Positions 49,268 through 59,538 are shown, numbered from the stretch's first letter. The stretch: DNA of 64,000 nt from Brachionus rotundiformis (GCA_016802295.1 JAESIW010000071.1:334507-398506); one strand, 5' to 3'. The notes: a model not told the origin generated them from the sequence alone. Translations and numbers: made by a program.

Positions 49268-50670
49268 TTAATTTACGGCTAATTTAAGAGCCTGATTCAG
49301 ATCGCCAATTAAATCATCAGCATCCTCCAAACCCACTGAAATTCTTACAAAATTATCATCGATTCCTAAGACTGCTCTTTGGTCTTTGGGCACCGATGCA
49401 TGAGTCATTATAGCTCTTAAAAATATAATTATTATTTTTTGTTTAAAATTAAAAACAAAAATTTAATTACGGATGTTCAACCAGAGATTCGTATCCACCT
49501 AAGGATTCAGCACAAGAGAATAACTTCAAAGCTTTAAGGAATTGGAATGACTCATCAATACCTCCCTTAATGTAAATAGATATCATGCCACCAAAGCCCT
49601 TCATTTGACGCTTGTAAAGCTCATGCTGTGGATGCGACTCCAATCCAGGATAGATAACCTTTTCGACTCTTGGATTTTCAGACAAAGATTTGGCAACTTT
49701 GAGGCCATTTTGCATGTGAGCTTGCATACGGAATGCCAATGTTTTTAGACCACGATTTGCCAAGTAACAATCAAAAGGTGAAGGCACAGCTCCCACTGCG
49801 TTTTGTAAATACTTCATTCGTTCATACAGCTTTTCATCGTTTAACATAATAGCGCCCATAACTACATCACTATGGCCATTCATGTATTTGGTCAAGGAAT
49901 GGCTTACAATATCAGCCCCGAGTTCAAGAGGATTCTTGAAATTAAAAACCAAATAAATAAAATTATTAATTAATTATTTTTAATTACTTGGAAATAAGCA
50001 GAAGCAAATGTATTATCAACTACACAAATAATTTCCGCATTTTTCTTCTTAGCCATTTCACAAATAGCTTTTATATCAACTAGCTTTAAAGTTGGATTAG
50101 TTGGTGTCTCAATCCAGACCATCTAAACACCAAAAAATTACTTTATTTTAATTTTTTTTCGTTCTTTTTTACCTTGGTATTTGGCTTAAATGATTTATTA
50201 GTGAGTTCCAAGTCAAGCATATCAACAAAAGATGTTTCGATTCCCATTCGATTTGCACAATTTCTAAAAAATCTGTTGGTACCTCCATAAACATCATCTA
50301 CAGTGAGGATATGGTCACCAGATTCTAGCAAATAGCTCATTGTAGTCAAAGCTGCAGATCCTGAAGCAAACGCTAAGGCGTACTTGGCCTTTTCCAGTGG
50401 TGCAAGGCACTCTTCGAGTGCGTTTCGAGTGGGATTACCACTTCGACCATATTCAAAGCCAGCGTGTTTACCTGGTTCGTATTGTTTAAAAGTAGTGCCC
50501 ATGACTATTGGAGGCACTACAGTGCGAGAAGTCCTTAAGTTTAATTCATTAGACACTATTCAGAAAGTTTTGTCTATTTACCATTTTTCAGGCTCTTGAC
50601 CAGAATGGATTGCATTTGTCTGAAATCCATAATCTTCTGAGTTATGGGCGAAATCATTAGCTGAGCTCAT
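49268..50670 (-). CDS. CTH: Cystathionine gamma-lyase
   Basis: Five exons on the minus strand: 50670-50582, 50533-50173, 50122-49988, 49934-49471 and 49415-49268 (1197 nt, 398 residues, the usual family length). The introns are only 48-55 nt. This PLP enzyme cleaves cystathionine to cysteine, 2-oxobutyrate and ammonia in transsulfuration, and can make H2S. Family landmarks: TSRTVVPPIVMGTTFKQ, FEYGRSGNPTRN, YALAFASGSAA, DDVYGGTNRFFR, VVDNTFASAYFQ, the PLP-lysine segment SHSLTKYMNGHSDVVMG, GAVPSPFDCYL and SLGGYESLVEHPAIMTH. The first splice acceptor is fixed by the protein (W-TSRTVVPP): use of the AG nearest the donor would break the frame. Confidence 0.95.
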
Positions 50671-51450
50671 TTTTCTTGCTAAAATGCGAATGGGAGTAAA
50701 AATGCTTTCTAAATAAAGTAATTTTTTAGTTAAGGTAAACGTACTTTATATTATATTTTATATTGATTTAACTTGGTAAGGCAAATAACATCCAGACAAG
50801 TAAATAATTTATAATTTAAATTATGTAAATTTAAAAAAAAAGCTCTCTTCAGGTTTTTAAAAATCTGTGTTAAATTAAGCAAAAAATTGAAAAAAAGATA
50901 AGACTTAAATTTTTTAAATTTTATCTCTTTTATACACGCCCTTTTGGACAACTTTTTAAATTAAAATCAAGCTTGAATTTAGTTAATTAAATATACATAT
51001 AATGCGCCAAGAACATTATTTGGCATTAACAATAAAGAAAAAAAATATAAAAAAAAATAATTTATAGGCTTTGTATGCATATTTATCATTTATCAATAGC
51101 TAGTGAAAGCATTTGTCTTTGTATATTTCTTAGAAATATTAAAAATAACTGCATAATAACTAGGAATTAAAATTCCATGCTAGGGTATTAATTTTGAGTT
51201 AATTTTAAGTTATTTTTATTCTTGGATTAAGTTATTAATAAACGAATAAAATTTTTAAAAATAGGAGAAAAGGTGTAGTAAGGTTTATTTTCAAGTGAAA
51301 AAAATTTATCTTTTATTAATATTAAAAACGTTGAAAAATAAACAAAAAAATAAAATTTAATTCCAATTTTATTTTAATAAATATAAACGAAAATTGATAA
51401 ATTAAAATTTTGAAATCGAGCACAGATTTAAAAAAATATGATATTAAAAG
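50671..51450. other. Intergenic spacer between CTH and NPLOC4
   Basis: About 780 bp of AT-rich DNA holding the CTH 5' side and the NPLOC4 3' UTR. No element was identified. Confidence 0.6.
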
Positions 51451-53491
51451 TTAAGATCGTGGTGTTTGACAAATTTGGCATACGTTCACACTATCTTCAT
51501 TCAAATAAGTGCACATTTGGCACTGCCATTCTTGAACCATTGATGCAGATGCTTAGAAAAATTTATAATTTTTTATTTCAATTAAGAAATTAAAGCTTGT
51601 TAATTTACCTCCTTCAACTAGAAAATGTTCAATGGTAGACCATTCAGAATTTTTTGACCATTCAATTGCATCTTGACCATTTTTTGTCCTGACTGCTTCA
51701 ATCAATTTGTTAATTACATTCTAGAAATAAAATTTTGTCTTAATCTTAATTTTTAAAAAAAAACTTAATATTTTTTTACATCTAAATTGACTGTTTGATT
51801 TGTGGCTAAAAATATTAATAAATGAAAATTGGACATGGCATCTAAAAACCGGTATGGAGGAAATTGTTTCATATAATTTTTCAGAGCATTGAAATCTTGA
51901 TTTTCATTTATTTCTAGGCGATTTTCAACCGGGAAAGGCTCCTTGAGAAGTGGACTCCCATCGTTGAACATGAATACCGGATCTTTGGCAAAAGCTGCTG
52001 GCAAATCCACAATCAAATATTCCACTGGCAATGGTCTGGCTATTTTTGTCACCTCATTATTGTACTGGTCCTTTTCCTAATCAGAAAAAATTCAACTTAA
52101 TTTATTTTTAATTGGTAGTTTAGTCACCCTAAAGTAAACATCTGGTACATATTGTTCATTGGTAGACTCTCGTATATATGCCAATTGAGGCACATCGTAG
52201 GTCGGTATGATACAATTATCCCTGACCAAGGCAGTGCACTGATTAGATACTTGGTAGCCTTCAAAGTGAATTTGATTTTGCTCATCTCCAGTGACCACAA
52301 CAGTCACAAATTTAGAGCCAAAGTAACCATCTGATGAAAATTTTGTATAGTTTTTAAATTTGTTTTGAAAATATCCAGCTAAAATGCACTCGTCAGCACT
52401 TAGGAAAAAAGTCTTGGCACTTCCTCTGTAATGCTTAACAACGCCCTTTCCCGAATCATCTCTAATCAAATCAGTAAAAATCCAACCCACACATGTTAGG
52501 CCAAGATTTTTGGCCACTGAAAAAACTTTTTCCTCATTTGCTTCATTTAGGTCTATCTGTACACTTGATTCACTAGTTTGCTTTTAAAAAATAATTGATA
52601 AAAAAATAATCAAATATGCTTTGGTCAAATTACTTGTGGAGGCTCATAAATTGCCGAAACAACAGCCTTGATACCTAATGGAACACCGTCGTAGGCTTCG
52701 TACCTGCCGAACATTAAGCCAACTCGTTGGTGTCCACTTTTTCGCCAAAAATTCAAGAATCTCTCCACAATTTGGCCATTTTCAAACATAACATTGTCAA
52801 CATGTCTGTAGTTTTGTCTATTTAAATAAATGGTAGGTGGTTGGCACTTGTTGCAAATGCCTTTTGGCCAAGCTGGATGCTCCTTGCATCCACGTTTAAT
52901 TTTACAATTTAAATTTTCGATATTACAAAACTTGGCTTTGTCTGGACCTGCCTGAAGTTTTTTTAAATAGGCATGGAACGAAATGTATTTGATGGATGGA
53001 TTGATTTTTTTAAGGTAATCAAGATCATAAGGCTCGACGGGCACGCAATGGATGCATTTACCTAATGGTCCATGGTGACATAACTGAGGATCTCTGTCGC
53101 GACTTATTAAACCGTCTTGCTTGGCCAATTCAATGTCTATGTCGTCCTCTTCACCTCGAATTTGTTCATCTTTTTGAGTTGGTTCGGTTTCTAGTAAATA
53201 AATCATTTCTCCATGGGACAACACTTGGCAAACTTGTGCTTCAGCAGAATTTGGAATCATATTTTGTTTGTTGCGATCAGAAAAAAGCAACCATTCATTT
53301 TGCTTTGATTGGTCGATCTTGAATTCTGAATAGACTTTCTGGTAAAAGGTAAAAAGAGTGTCATTTGAATGAATCTGAAGACGTTTGGTTCCTTCGGAAG
53401 ATTGAATGCGTATGATCTAATAAGAAATTTGTTAAGATTAAGAAAAATATTTAAGTTAATCCAATAAATAAAATTTTACCAATTTAGACAT
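51451..53491 (-). CDS. NPLOC4: NPL4, p97/VCP ubiquitin-adaptor subunit
   Basis: Six exons: 53491-53480 (12 nt, MSKL only), 53416-52634, 52580-52128, 52076-51780, 51720-51609 and 51551-51451 (1758 nt, 585 residues). With UFD1, NPL4 recruits p97/VCP to ubiquitinated substrates in ER-associated degradation and other extraction steps. Domains: N-terminal ubiquitin-like UBX-L fold (IIRIQSSEGTKRLQIHS); zinc-finger region with CxHxPxxKCIHC and CKEHPAWPKGICNKCQ; an MPN fold containing GLMFGRYEAYDGVPLGIKA, VGWIFTDL, FGSKFVTVVVTG and FEGYQVSNQCTALVRD; and a C-terminal NZF (RanBP2-type) finger WQCQMCTYLNED...CQIC that binds ubiquitin. Not all NPL4 orthologues keep the NZF finger (yeast lacks it), so its presence is a metazoan-like trait. 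The next gene upstream is the truncated SPEF2 copy at 54008. Confidence 0.94.
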
Positions 53492-54007
53492 TATATTAAC
53501 AGGCTAATTTGAAATTAAAATTATTTTCAAATTAAAAAATGAGTTTTCGAATCATTCTTTAATGTTATTTAAAAATATTAAATTGAATACTGAACAAAAT
53601 TTAATTAAAATTTGCTAAATAACTTTAAAGAGACAGAACAAAATGAAGAATATTTTTTCATTGAAATTTAAAAGAAAAAAAAATTTATTTTTATTAATTT
53701 TTTTTAAAAGTTTCAAATAAAAACTTAATTTTTGTTCAATTTAATATCATTTAAATTCTAACTGTAATTTCAATAATTAAAAAGATTTTAATTAATAAAA
53801 TTATCTAAAAGTTTATATAAATTATCTTTTAATTGTTAGTTTATAACTAAATTTATAATTTCATAGAATAATTTTTAAAAATAAATGACTAATTGTAACA
53901 ATAATAATTAAAAATAAATGTCAAAAATAAAAATTATCTAAAATAAATCCTTTAAAATTTTTTAAAGTTTTAATGAATTATCTTTTTATTGTTAGTTATA
54001 TAATTAA
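53492..54007. repeat. NPLOC4 upstream spacer with diverged copies of an AT-rich ~165-bp repeat
   Basis: From about 53755 to 54007 the sequence is a diverged direct copy of the SPEF2/CDC25 spacer at 54620-54893. It shares blocks such as TAATTTCATAGAATAATTTT and GACTAATTGTAACAATAAT. The similarity runs up to the exact outer end of the palindrome's left arm at 54008. No gene is visible. Confidence 0.6.
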
Positions 54008-54581
54008 ATTTCTCAGAGCGCTTAGTTTATCCCAAGAGTTGCCTATGCCAAGAATAGAGCCCAAGTTAAGCATGAAAGTTCCCGCATTTAACACGTAGAC
54101 TAGTATTTTCAATTTAGGATAAAAAATAAAATTTTACCAAATTATAGGCCAGAGTATGAAAATTTGAATCTTTTATCTGCTCAGACAGAAGTATATCCGG
54201 ATAATCAAATGGTGACTATTGAAGCACTATATAGGGTATTTCATCATGGAGAAAGACAACACGGCGACACTCATCGTTTTGCTCAAACAGAAGATCCAGA
54301 AGATTTCATGTCTCATGTAAATAATTTTGATAAAAAATGGTTTTATATGATAAATTTAATTTATTTTTTAAAAATTAAAGCAAAGAATTCAGACTATATT
54401 TGATGAGGTAAATGATGAAGGAAACACCAGTTCGGCTCTTTTTTCCAAGTTAATTGCACATCCAGTTTTATGTGAAATGATATCAGTTTGTACAAGATTT
54501 AGGGCTCCGGACTTTAGAAATTTGTTTATAATTCAAGATGATACAGATGGATTGAATCAAGACAGAAAGACTCCAGAATAG
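54008..54581 (+). pseudogene. Truncated copy of the last three SPEF2-like exons
   Basis: The three pieces are 54008-54094, 54148-54316 and 54381-54581, mirrored from the intact gene at 61830-62403. The first exon starts mid-way, without start codon or splice acceptor, at the arm boundary. Splice sites, frame and stop (TAG 54579-54581) are otherwise unchanged, so the copy is recent. It has no known promoter of its own and should be non-functional. Confidence 0.85.
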
Positions 54582-54667
54582 ATTTTAATTTTTTATAGAA
54601 ATATATTTTTATTTAATTTCATTTAAATTCTAACTTTAATTTCAATAATTATAAAGATTTTAAAAAA

Positions 54668-54965
54668 TAAAATTATCTAAAATAAATCCTTTAAAAAGTT
54701 TATATAAATTATCTTAATTGTTAGTTTATAACTAAATTTATAATTTCATAGAATAATTTTTAAAAATAAATGACTAATTGTAACAATAATAATTAAAAGA
54801 TTTTCAAAAATAAAAATTATCTAAAATAAATCCTTTAAAAAGTTTTAATGAATTATCTTTTAATTGTTAGTTATATAATTAAATTAATAATTTCTTTGAA
54901 TAATTTTTAAAACGAAAAGACTAATTGTAAAAATAATAATCAAAAATAAATGTCCTTATTTGCAT
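54668..54965. repeat. AT-rich tandem dimer (~165-bp unit) between SPEF2 copy and CDC25
   Basis: Two diverged units start with AAAATTATCTAAAATAAATC near 54674 and 54822. They share TTTAAAAAGTTT, TTGTTAGTT and GACTAATTGTAA blocks in the same order. The mirrored copy is at about 61446-61743. Further diverged units lie outside the arm at 53755-54007. Confidence 0.55.
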
Positions 54966-55455
54966 TATCTGTTCCGAGCTAAAGCTACTTCAATCAACCT
55001 ATTTTATTTTTCATTAAAATAAAAAAAAATAAAGATGAACCGATAGTTGGTAAAAGCTTAATGAATGTTGAATTATGATTAACCAAATTTGTTGAATAAA
55101 AAAAAATCAAAAAGAATTATCACATTTATCTAAAAGTGAAAAAAAAATAGGTAAGTAAAAAAGATAAATGAATTGACAATTTGACTAAGTAACGTAAAAA
55201 GTACCGTAATTGATAAGTATTTTTTATTGACAGAGAGAGATAAAATTTAGAGTAGTATAAAAAGTTTGTTGACTCGAGAAAATAAGTAAACAAATAAAAT
55301 CTAGTGAGCATTAATTAATCAAGTGATTAGATAATAATTTAATTGGAATATTTGCCTTCAATTTTCATATATTTTTTAATACTAAACATTTAATACCTTT
55401 AATTTTATCGTTTAGTTGTGATTATTATTTTGTAACAATAAAAGTACACTAAAAG

Positions 55456-55464
55456 TATAAATAG
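55456..55464 (+). promoter_or_regulatory. TATA box of left CDC25 copy
   Basis: TATAAATAG lies 53 bp before the CDC25 ATG. A start site ~30 bp downstream would fall near 55486, where there is also a TTTTTTTCAG acceptor-like sequence. That acceptor could instead receive a spliced leader or an upstream exon. Confidence 0.45.
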
Positions 55465-55516
55465 AGTTATCTAAAATTTTTTTCAGAAGCAAACTAAATT
55501 GGATCAAGTTCAAGAA

Positions 55517-56485
55517 ATGGAATCGCCAGAATATTCAATAAAGTCAAATTTATCTTTCGAGTCACCTTTTTCTCTGCGTGGAACCAATCGACCAATAAAG
55601 AGGTCATGTTTTAAGATGGCTATTGATTTGGTTCAAGATTCACCAATGTCAATTGGAGTATCAAATTGGCCAATCGATCGAAATTCGTGCGGATTTTCAG
55701 ACCAAAGCGAAGATGATGAAGATTCAAGTCAAGCGACCAATTTGGATGAATCGTTTTCCTTCAAATCTATTGAAAACGACATGTCCATTTGTTTGTATGA
55801 AGAATTGGAAGACACAAATGAATGTACAAACAGTTGTGCTTCATCAATGATGACAATAACAAGACAGATTGGTCAAAATTTGGATGAACCAAGTGAAAAA
55901 TTAGTTGGAGACATGAGTCGTATGCATACTTTGCCAACATTGTCCAAGTGTAGACATAGCGATCTCGCATCAATTGACTCATCGACTTTGGCTGATCTAC
56001 TAAATGGGGTTTATGATGAAAAAATTAGCAAATGTGTAGTTTTAGATGCCAGATACCCGTATGAATATAATGGTGGACATATTAATGGTGCCAAAAGTGC
56101 TTACGAAAAAAAAGACACCATGGACAATCTTTTCAAAGAAGCTTTATCACAATCACCTAACAGCAAACCGGTCATTATTGTTTTTCACTGTGAATTCTCG
56201 GCCGAGCGAGGACCCAGGTTAATGAGAGAGTTCCGTGAAAGAGATCGCACTCTCAACAAATATAATTATCCAAATTTGTTTTATCCCGAAATCTACCTTT
56301 TAGAAGGTGGATACAAAATATTTTATGAAAACCATGACCAATTTTGTGAACCAAGATCATATTTACCAATGTTACACGATCAGCACAGAAATGAAATGAA
56401 GTATTTTCGCAAAAAGTCAAAATCTTGGGAAATTGAGACCCGAAAATCAAAATTTGCCACCAAGACAAAGCTCAATTTTTTCTAA
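55517..56485 (+). CDS. CDC25: CDC25-type dual-specificity phosphatase, left copy
   Basis: 322 residues from the first in-frame ATG. The open frame continues upstream to the acceptor-like CAG at 55486, so an upstream exon cannot be excluded. CDC25 removes inhibitory phosphates from CDK1/2 to drive cell-cycle transitions. The N-terminal ~140 residues are regulatory, Ser/acid-rich, with short SPEF/LVQDSP-like Ser-Pro sites. The rhodanese-fold catalytic domain contains VVLDARYPYEYNGGHINGA and the active-site loop HCEFSAERGPR (Cys and Arg present). LFYPEIYLLEGGYKIF and the CDC25-specific YLPMLHDQH follow. No intron is seen, unlike most neighbours. The right arm carries an identical copy in opposite orientation, and the two genes converge on the LINE. 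Confidence 0.92.
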   Translation: MESPEYSIKSNLSFESPFSLRGTNRPIKRSCFKMAIDLVQDSPMSIGVSNWPIDRNSCGFSDQSEDDEDSSQATNLDESFSFKSIENDMSICLYEELEDTNECTNSCASSMMTITRQIGQNLDEPSEKLVGDMSRMHTLPTLSKCRHSDLASIDSSTLADLLNGVYDEKISKCVVLDARYPYEYNGGHINGAKSAYEKKDTMDNLFKEALSQSPNSKPVIIVFHCEFSAERGPRLMREFRERDRTLNKYNYPNLFYPEIYLLEGGYKIFYENHDQFCEPRSYLPMLHDQHRNEMKYFRKKSKSWEIETRKSKFATKTKLNFF

Positions 56486-57223
56486 TCATATTTCCAACAA
56501 AAGTCTTTTTTCAATATTATTTTTTTATTAAAGCGTAATTTTATATTTTTTATTAAATAAACCAAATTATTCCTTGAAACATTTATTTTGCTTATTTAAG
56601 ATTAATTTCCTAGTACTTAATCTTAAACCCTCCCTTTTTCTCAACCGGCCTTGAAACACTTTTGATACATTTACGATGGTCTTTTTTTAAGAAGCTCCTA
56701 GTACTTACCAGTGGTGCTCCCATACCACAAGATCTGGACAAAGAATTAAATATGCTATAAAAGAAAAAAAATTTTTTTTTTCCATATCTCTTTTTTCCAA
56801 ACACAATTAAAATATAACCTTAACATGACAGAATTACAAGTGGTGAGTTAAATTTAAGATCAATTCAACAATATGAATCTGATGAATATGAAAGCAAATA
56901 ACTTGATTAAATCAACTGCACAGTCTTCAATTCATTCAGCTACACAAAAAGTTAAAAGAAAAAGAGGTAGACCTAAAAGAACTGCTATATAGTTATTTGT
57001 TTATTAATTTCTTTACTAATTTTCTCAAAATATGATTTTTTTATTTCATTTGAAAAATAATTAAATATTAAAATAAAAATTGATAACGTTTAAGTAATTT
57101 CGTAGCCCTTATTTGGTAATTTTAGAGGCCAAAAATAATTAAAAAATGAGTCCAAAGTAGTAATTATATATTCCATAATTAATTAACTATTGAGTCCAAA
57201 ATAACTATGAGCCAGTTCTTTTA
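56486..57223. other. 3' flank of left CDC25 up to LINE junction
   Basis: Contains the CDC25 3' UTR and the AT-hook ORF. A stretch at 56630-56760 is less AT-rich and, on the minus strand, looks like a short exon ending in CCACTG|GTAAGT. No protein family or RNA is recognised. The last 11 bp (57213-57223) are the start of an inverted AT-hook repeat, cut by the LINE. Confidence 0.45.
56873..56992 (+). CDS. Small AT-hook ORF, left arm copy
   Basis: 39 codons from ATG 56873 to TAG 56990, ending in KVKRKRGRPKRTAI. KRKRGRPKR is a canonical AT-hook (GRP core flanked by basics), as in HMGA proteins. The segment 56914-56984 is repeated at 59128-59198 (same strand) and inverted at 59427-59497. It may be a real micro-gene, an exon of something larger, or part of a mobile foldback repeat. 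Nothing else in it is recognisable. Confidence 0.35.
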   Translation: MNLMNMKANNLIKSTAQSSIHSATQKVKRKRGRPKRTAI

Positions 57224-59127
57224 TTTTTATTTATTTAAAATATTATTTGAGGAAGTCCTCAGGCCACTCAGAATGGATCATAGTCCTTCTTTTTAGCCTA
57301 ACGTTTAAAATATTGAATTAAATTTTAAAGAAAAGAGAAAACTTTATGTAGACATCAGAGCACAAAAATGATTAAAGCAGAACAACATAATATAAATTTA
57401 ATTTATAAAATATAAAGTTGATAGGTGGCTAAAGGTTATACGATTAACTAGATAATTGTATTTTTAAAATTTTCAAATAAGTTCTTGAACTTATTGTTTG
57501 GAACAGGAGAGTTTGTCAAGTAGTCATTTAAATCTTCTAATAGTTGCTGGTGATCCACTCGTTTTTGAAGGAATTTATTCAACAGTTGTTCAGATCTAGT
57601 TGATATCATGTCAATATTTAGACTCTTATGGATGGTATTGATCTTAGTTTTCAGTGGGAAGTATTTGATATGCCTGAGTATTTTGTTTTGCATTTTTTGT
57701 GCATCATTGATAATTTTTTGAGTTGAACTTGAAAGTGGGATGAATAAGTAGTCAGTTTGAGATCGGATATAGTTTCTAAATATTATTTTGCATAAAAAAG
57801 TAGAGTTGTAGAGTTTTAGACCTTTTATCTTACGAATTAAGTTAATTTTAGGCATAATTTTACGTCGTACATCTTCAAGATGTTTTTTGAAGTTGAGTTT
57901 TGGATCAAATTTGATGCCAAGAAAGGTTGGGAACGGATCTAGTGGGACCTTTTGGTCACCGATAGATAAATTGAGCTTATATTTTGATTCGTAGTTTGAT
58001 CTGTAGCCGGCCGTAGTAAAAACGGTGTGAAAAGTTTTGTTGGTGTTGATAACAAGACCCCATCTTTCGCAATATTCTTTTATTCTGCTGATACCTGAAT
58101 TGATTTTTTTTTCAATTACTCTTAAAGATTTACTGGAGTACCATATACACAAGTCGTCTGCAAACAAAGCTATACTAATTGTTTTTGGAATGACGTTAGC
58201 AATATCGCTAAAAAATACTGAGAAAAGAGTGGGTGATAAACAGCTACCTTGAGGGACTCCAGTTGAAATCCCGAACTCTTTTGAAAGTTGGTTTTTGACT
58301 GAAACTGTAAATTTCCTATTAGTCAGGAATTGTTTTATCCAATTGTAAATATAACTGTTTATTCCTAATTTTTTTAATTTGTATAGAATTCCTTCATGAG
58401 ATGCTTTATCAAAGGCTTTTTCCAGATCAAAGAAAACTGAGCATGTGTACTGTTTTTTACTATACCCGTTTATTATTGCTTGGCTTAAGCGAAATATTTG
58501 ATCCTGAGTGCTCATATTTGGTCTAAACCCAGACTGACATGGTGGAAATAAACCTTTGGACTCGATCCACTTGAGTAGCTTGTTGTTAATGATTTTTTCT
58601 AGAAGTTTAGATATACAGCTTAATAGTGAAATTGGTCTATATGAGTTCAGATCATCAGGTGGTTTACCTTTTTTATGAATCATAACTATTTTTGAAATTT
58701 TTAGTTGAGATGGAATGTGGCCAGTTTTTAATGTGGCGTTAAAAAAATTAAAGATGCGATTCAGCAGTTTATGGGGGCAGTTAGATAATATTTTATTGCT
58801 TACTTTGTCGAGACCAGGGGCAGATTTCTTGTTTGTTGAATTGAGCGCTTTGAAAAATTCGCTTCTTTTTATTACTGCTTCATTGAACTGATTGGGTAAA
58901 TATATGTTTTGTGGAGGTATATTGATTTTGTGGACAGAGTTGAATATTTTGTGTAAGTTTGATCCAAAAGCGTTTGCAATTTGTTGATCATCATCTAAGA
59001 CCTTGCCTTCCTCACTTCTGATCTTAATAAGATTCACAGTGGCTTCTTTTTCGGAGTTCTCAAAATTTTTTAAGGTTTTCCAACATTTAGCTTCGTTTTG
59101 TTTAAAATTGGTCAAGTCTTTAATTTT
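57224..59127 (-). mobile_element. 5'-truncated non-LTR retrotransposon (LINE, Jockey/CR1-like)
   Basis: Minus-strand element of about 1.9 kb. It encodes a reverse transcriptase frame, a ~220-bp 3' UTR with a small hairpin (TGAGGAAGTCCTCA, 57248-57261), and an AAATAAATAAAAATAAAA tail at its 3' end against position 57223. The 5' end is missing: there is no endonuclease domain. It joins 60 bp of unmirrored AT-hook repeat at 59128-59187. The element occupies the exact centre of the inverted duplication. No ordinary short target-site duplication is visible. The flanks share the inverted AT-hook repeat instead. Confidence 0.85.
57448..59115 (-). CDS. LINE reverse transcriptase (N-terminally truncated)
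   Basis: About 555 codons without a stop, open up to the truncated 5' end; there is no genuine start codon. RT motifs in order: SAPGLDKVSNKIL, HKKGKPPDDLNSYRPISLLS, FFDLEKAFDKASHEGIL, GVPQGSCLSPTLFSVFFSDI, ALFADDLCIWYSS (the FADD catalytic box) and the thumb-region LGIKFDPKLNFKKHL. This order and sequence place it in the Jockey/CR1/I-like group of LINEs. A fully open frame suggests recent insertion. It probably cannot move alone because the endonuclease is absent. Confidence 0.88.
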   Translation of the reverse strand: MTNFKQNEAKCWKTLKNFENSEKEATVNLIKIRSEEGKVLDDDQQIANAFGSNLHKIFNSVHKINIPPQNIYLPNQFNEAVIKRSEFFKALNSTNKKSAPGLDKVSNKILSNCPHKLLNRIFNFFNATLKTGHIPSQLKISKIVMIHKKGKPPDDLNSYRPISLLSCISKLLEKIINNKLLKWIESKGLFPPCQSGFRPNMSTQDQIFRLSQAIINGYSKKQYTCSVFFDLEKAFDKASHEGILYKLKKLGINSYIYNWIKQFLTNRKFTVSVKNQLSKEFGISTGVPQGSCLSPTLFSVFFSDIANVIPKTISIALFADDLCIWYSSKSLRVIEKKINSGISRIKEYCERWGLVINTNKTFHTVFTTAGYRSNYESKYKLNLSIGDQKVPLDPFPTFLGIKFDPKLNFKKHLEDVRRKIMPKINLIRKIKGLKLYNSTFLCKIIFRNYIRSQTDYLFIPLSSSTQKIINDAQKMQNKILRHIKYFPLKTKINTIHKSLNIDMISTRSEQLLNKFLQKRVDHQQLLEDLNDYLTNSPVPNNKFKNLFENFKNTII

Positions 59128-59198
59128 AACTGCACAGTCTTCAATTCATTCAGCTACACAAAAAGTTAAAAGAAAAAGAGGTAGACCTAAAAGAACTG
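59128..59198 (+). repeat. Third copy of the 71-bp AT-hook repeat
   Basis: Matches 56914-56984 in the same orientation and is inverted relative to 59427-59497. It reads on to GGCTCATAG where the others read GCTATATAG. Positions 59128-59187 are not mirrored in the left arm. 59188-59198 are. Confidence 0.8.
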
Positions 59199-59418
59199 GC
59201 TCATAGTTATTTTGGACTCAATAGTTAATTAATTATGGAATATATAATTACTACTTTGGACTCATTTTTTAATTATTTTTGGCCTCTAAAATTACCAAAT
59301 AAGGGCTACGAAATTACTTAAACGTTATCAATTTTTATTTTAATATTTAATTATTTTTCAAATGAAATAAAAAAATCATATTTTGAGAAAATTAGTAAAG
59401 AAATTAATAAACAAATAA

Positions 59419-59538
59419 CTATATAGCAGTTCTTTTAGGTCTACCTCTTTTTCTTTTAACTTTTTGTGTAGCTGAATGAATTGAAGACTGTGCAGTTGAT
59501 TTAATCAAGTTATTTGCTTTCATATTCATCAGATTCAT
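59419..59538 (-). CDS. Small AT-hook ORF, right arm copy
   Basis: Identical 39-codon frame to the left-arm copy, on the opposite strand, ending KRKRGRPKRTAI. Same uncertainty about whether it is expressed. It faces the 71-bp copy at 59128-59198, forming a foldback with about 230 bp between the arms. Confidence 0.35.
   Translation of the reverse strand: MNLMNMKANNLIKSTAQSSIHSATQKVKRKRGRPKRTAI

Larger units (their letters stand above)
54582..55516. other. Spacer upstream of left CDC25 copy
   Basis: AT-rich DNA between the SPEF2 stop and the CDC25 start. It includes the tandem dimer above, a short TC/GAGAGA-containing stretch near 55231-55240 and a TATA box near the CDC25 end. The same sequence is mirrored at 60895-61829. 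No gene is visible. Confidence 0.6.
54008..57223 (+). repeat. Left arm of a 3.2-kb inverted duplication
   Basis: Each base at position x matches the complement of base 116411-x throughout the arm. The only difference I found is G54041 versus the expected base at 62370 (a synonymous TTG/TTA change in the SPEF2 frame). All paired features have coordinates summing to 116411, so there are no net indels. The outer end lies inside a SPEF2 exon. The inner end lies inside an AT-hook-encoding foldback repeat, next to a LINE tail. Confidence 0.93.

Noticed and set aside
56690..56760. Similarity of TACTTACCAG to the 5' end of U1 snRNA
   Set aside because: Only the first eight bases match. The following stem-loops and Sm site of U1 are absent.
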